Shown here piece after piece: positions 33,028 to 33,234 of a DNA stretch of 33,234 nucleotides. Below the pieces are notes generated by a model, which saw only the letters and a list, made by a program, of their open reading frames with translations, was not told where the DNA came from and made no database searches. Made by a program: the position numbers and the translations under genes. The stretch's first letter is position 1. The number at the start of each line of letters is the position of its first letter. The stretch is from an uncultured Pelagibacteraceae bacterium (GTDB lineage Bacteria > Pseudomonadota > Alphaproteobacteria > Pelagibacterales > Pelagibacteraceae), in the NCBI GenBank assembly GCA_902608385.1, contig CACLNT010000014.1, positions 1-33,234 on the forward strand, read 5' to 3'.

Positions 33028-33234
33028 ATGAACAAAAATAAAAACAACAAAACAATCTGGAATGTAAGAATTAAAAAAAATACCTCAACTACATTTCAAA
33101 AAGTTGGAAGCTCTATAGAGATTGACAAAAAACTTTATAAAGAAGATATTGCTGGATCTATTGCACACGTTGAAATGTTATTTAGACAAAAAATAATATC
33201 ATTCAAAATAAAAAACAAAATTACTTATGGTTTA
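33028..33234 (+). CDS. Argininosuccinate lyase-like protein, N-terminal fragment (runs off window)
   Basis: The first 69 codons, open to the right edge. SSIEIDKKLYKEDIAGSIAHVEML closely follows the N-terminal helix of argininosuccinate lyase (family form ...SI-FDK-L---DIAGSIAHA-ML). The family normally begins with WGGRF; here it is WNVRIKKNTSTTFQKVG, so that loop is not conserved. ArgH splits argininosuccinate to arginine and fumarate. The degenerate N-terminus leaves open a paralogue with another substrate. The rest of the gene, including the catalytic serine loop, lies outside the window. Confidence 0.8.
   Translation, partial: MNKNKNNKTIWNVRIKKNTSTTFQKVGSSIEIDKKLYKEDIAGSIAHVEMLFRQKIISFKIKNKITYGL

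Noticed and set aside
1..33234. CRISPR array, transposase, integrase, toxin-antitoxin or restriction system
   Set aside because: No spaced direct repeats, transposase motifs or defence genes were seen on either strand.

Overview
The window reads as a chromosome segment of a SAR11-type marine alphaproteobacterium (Pelagibacterales, 'Candidatus Pelagibacter'-like). This is inferred, not proven, from very AT-rich DNA, near-zero intergenic spacing, frequent 1-17 base gene overlaps, TAA-biased stops, a TRAP-TAXI transporter, and the alphaproteobacterial order Suv3-like helicase / ferredoxin / CarD. I see no phage, insertion sequence, CRISPR array or plasmid function. Two tRNA genes (Arg-ACG and Leu-CAA) are present.

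Layout. 1-2461: a glycosyltransferase (cut by the left edge), a divergent alpha/beta hydrolase and an NAD-binding epimerase-like protein. 2463-8416 (minus): the glutamate synthase pair in the order gltD-gltB, running into the epimerase-like gene. 8417-8576: a divergent control region with two perfect palindromes, then uppP. 9331-14203 (minus): aceE-aceF (pyruvate dehydrogenase E1 and E2) followed by an EamA transporter. The lipoyl domain sits on E1 instead of E2. 14406-15515: a thiolase. 15585-16960: tRNA-Arg, a possible 27-residue membrane peptide, a hotdog thioesterase and an FkbM methyltransferase.

16973-20382 (minus): a TRAP-TAXI transporter, receptor gene first, with a strong hairpin terminator between receptor and permease. 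20496-23684 (minus): acetoacetyl-CoA synthetase and a class I aminotransferase, stop codon abutting start codon. 23857-27842 (plus): Suv3-like RNA helicase, TerB-like protein, 7Fe ferredoxin and a CarD regulator with a lysine-rich N-terminal extension, all overlapping. A two-way terminator separates CarD from a convergent 23-codon gene for an almost purely Lys/Arg/Ala peptide that has its own promoter, leader hairpin and Shine-Dalgarno sequence. 28176-30003 (minus): tRNA-Leu followed after 9 bases by a long-chain acyl-CoA ligase. 30099-31699 (plus): YqaA-like, DsbB and Coq7. 31700-32978 (minus): an HNH endonuclease and a carboxylesterase. 33028 to the end: the start of an argininosuccinate lyase-like gene.

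Metabolic picture: nitrogen assimilation (gltBD), pyruvate to acetyl-CoA (aceEF), C4 and fatty-acid CoA chemistry (thiolase, AacS, acyl-CoA ligase, thioesterase), organic-acid-type uptake (TRAP-TAXI), envelope functions (UppP, DsbB, YqaA, glycosyltransferase) and ubiquinone synthesis (Coq7). The least ordinary items are the relocated lipoyl domain, the polybasic micro-gene beside a polybasic CarD, and the palindromes between gltD and uppP. No multi-gene system that is clearly new was found.
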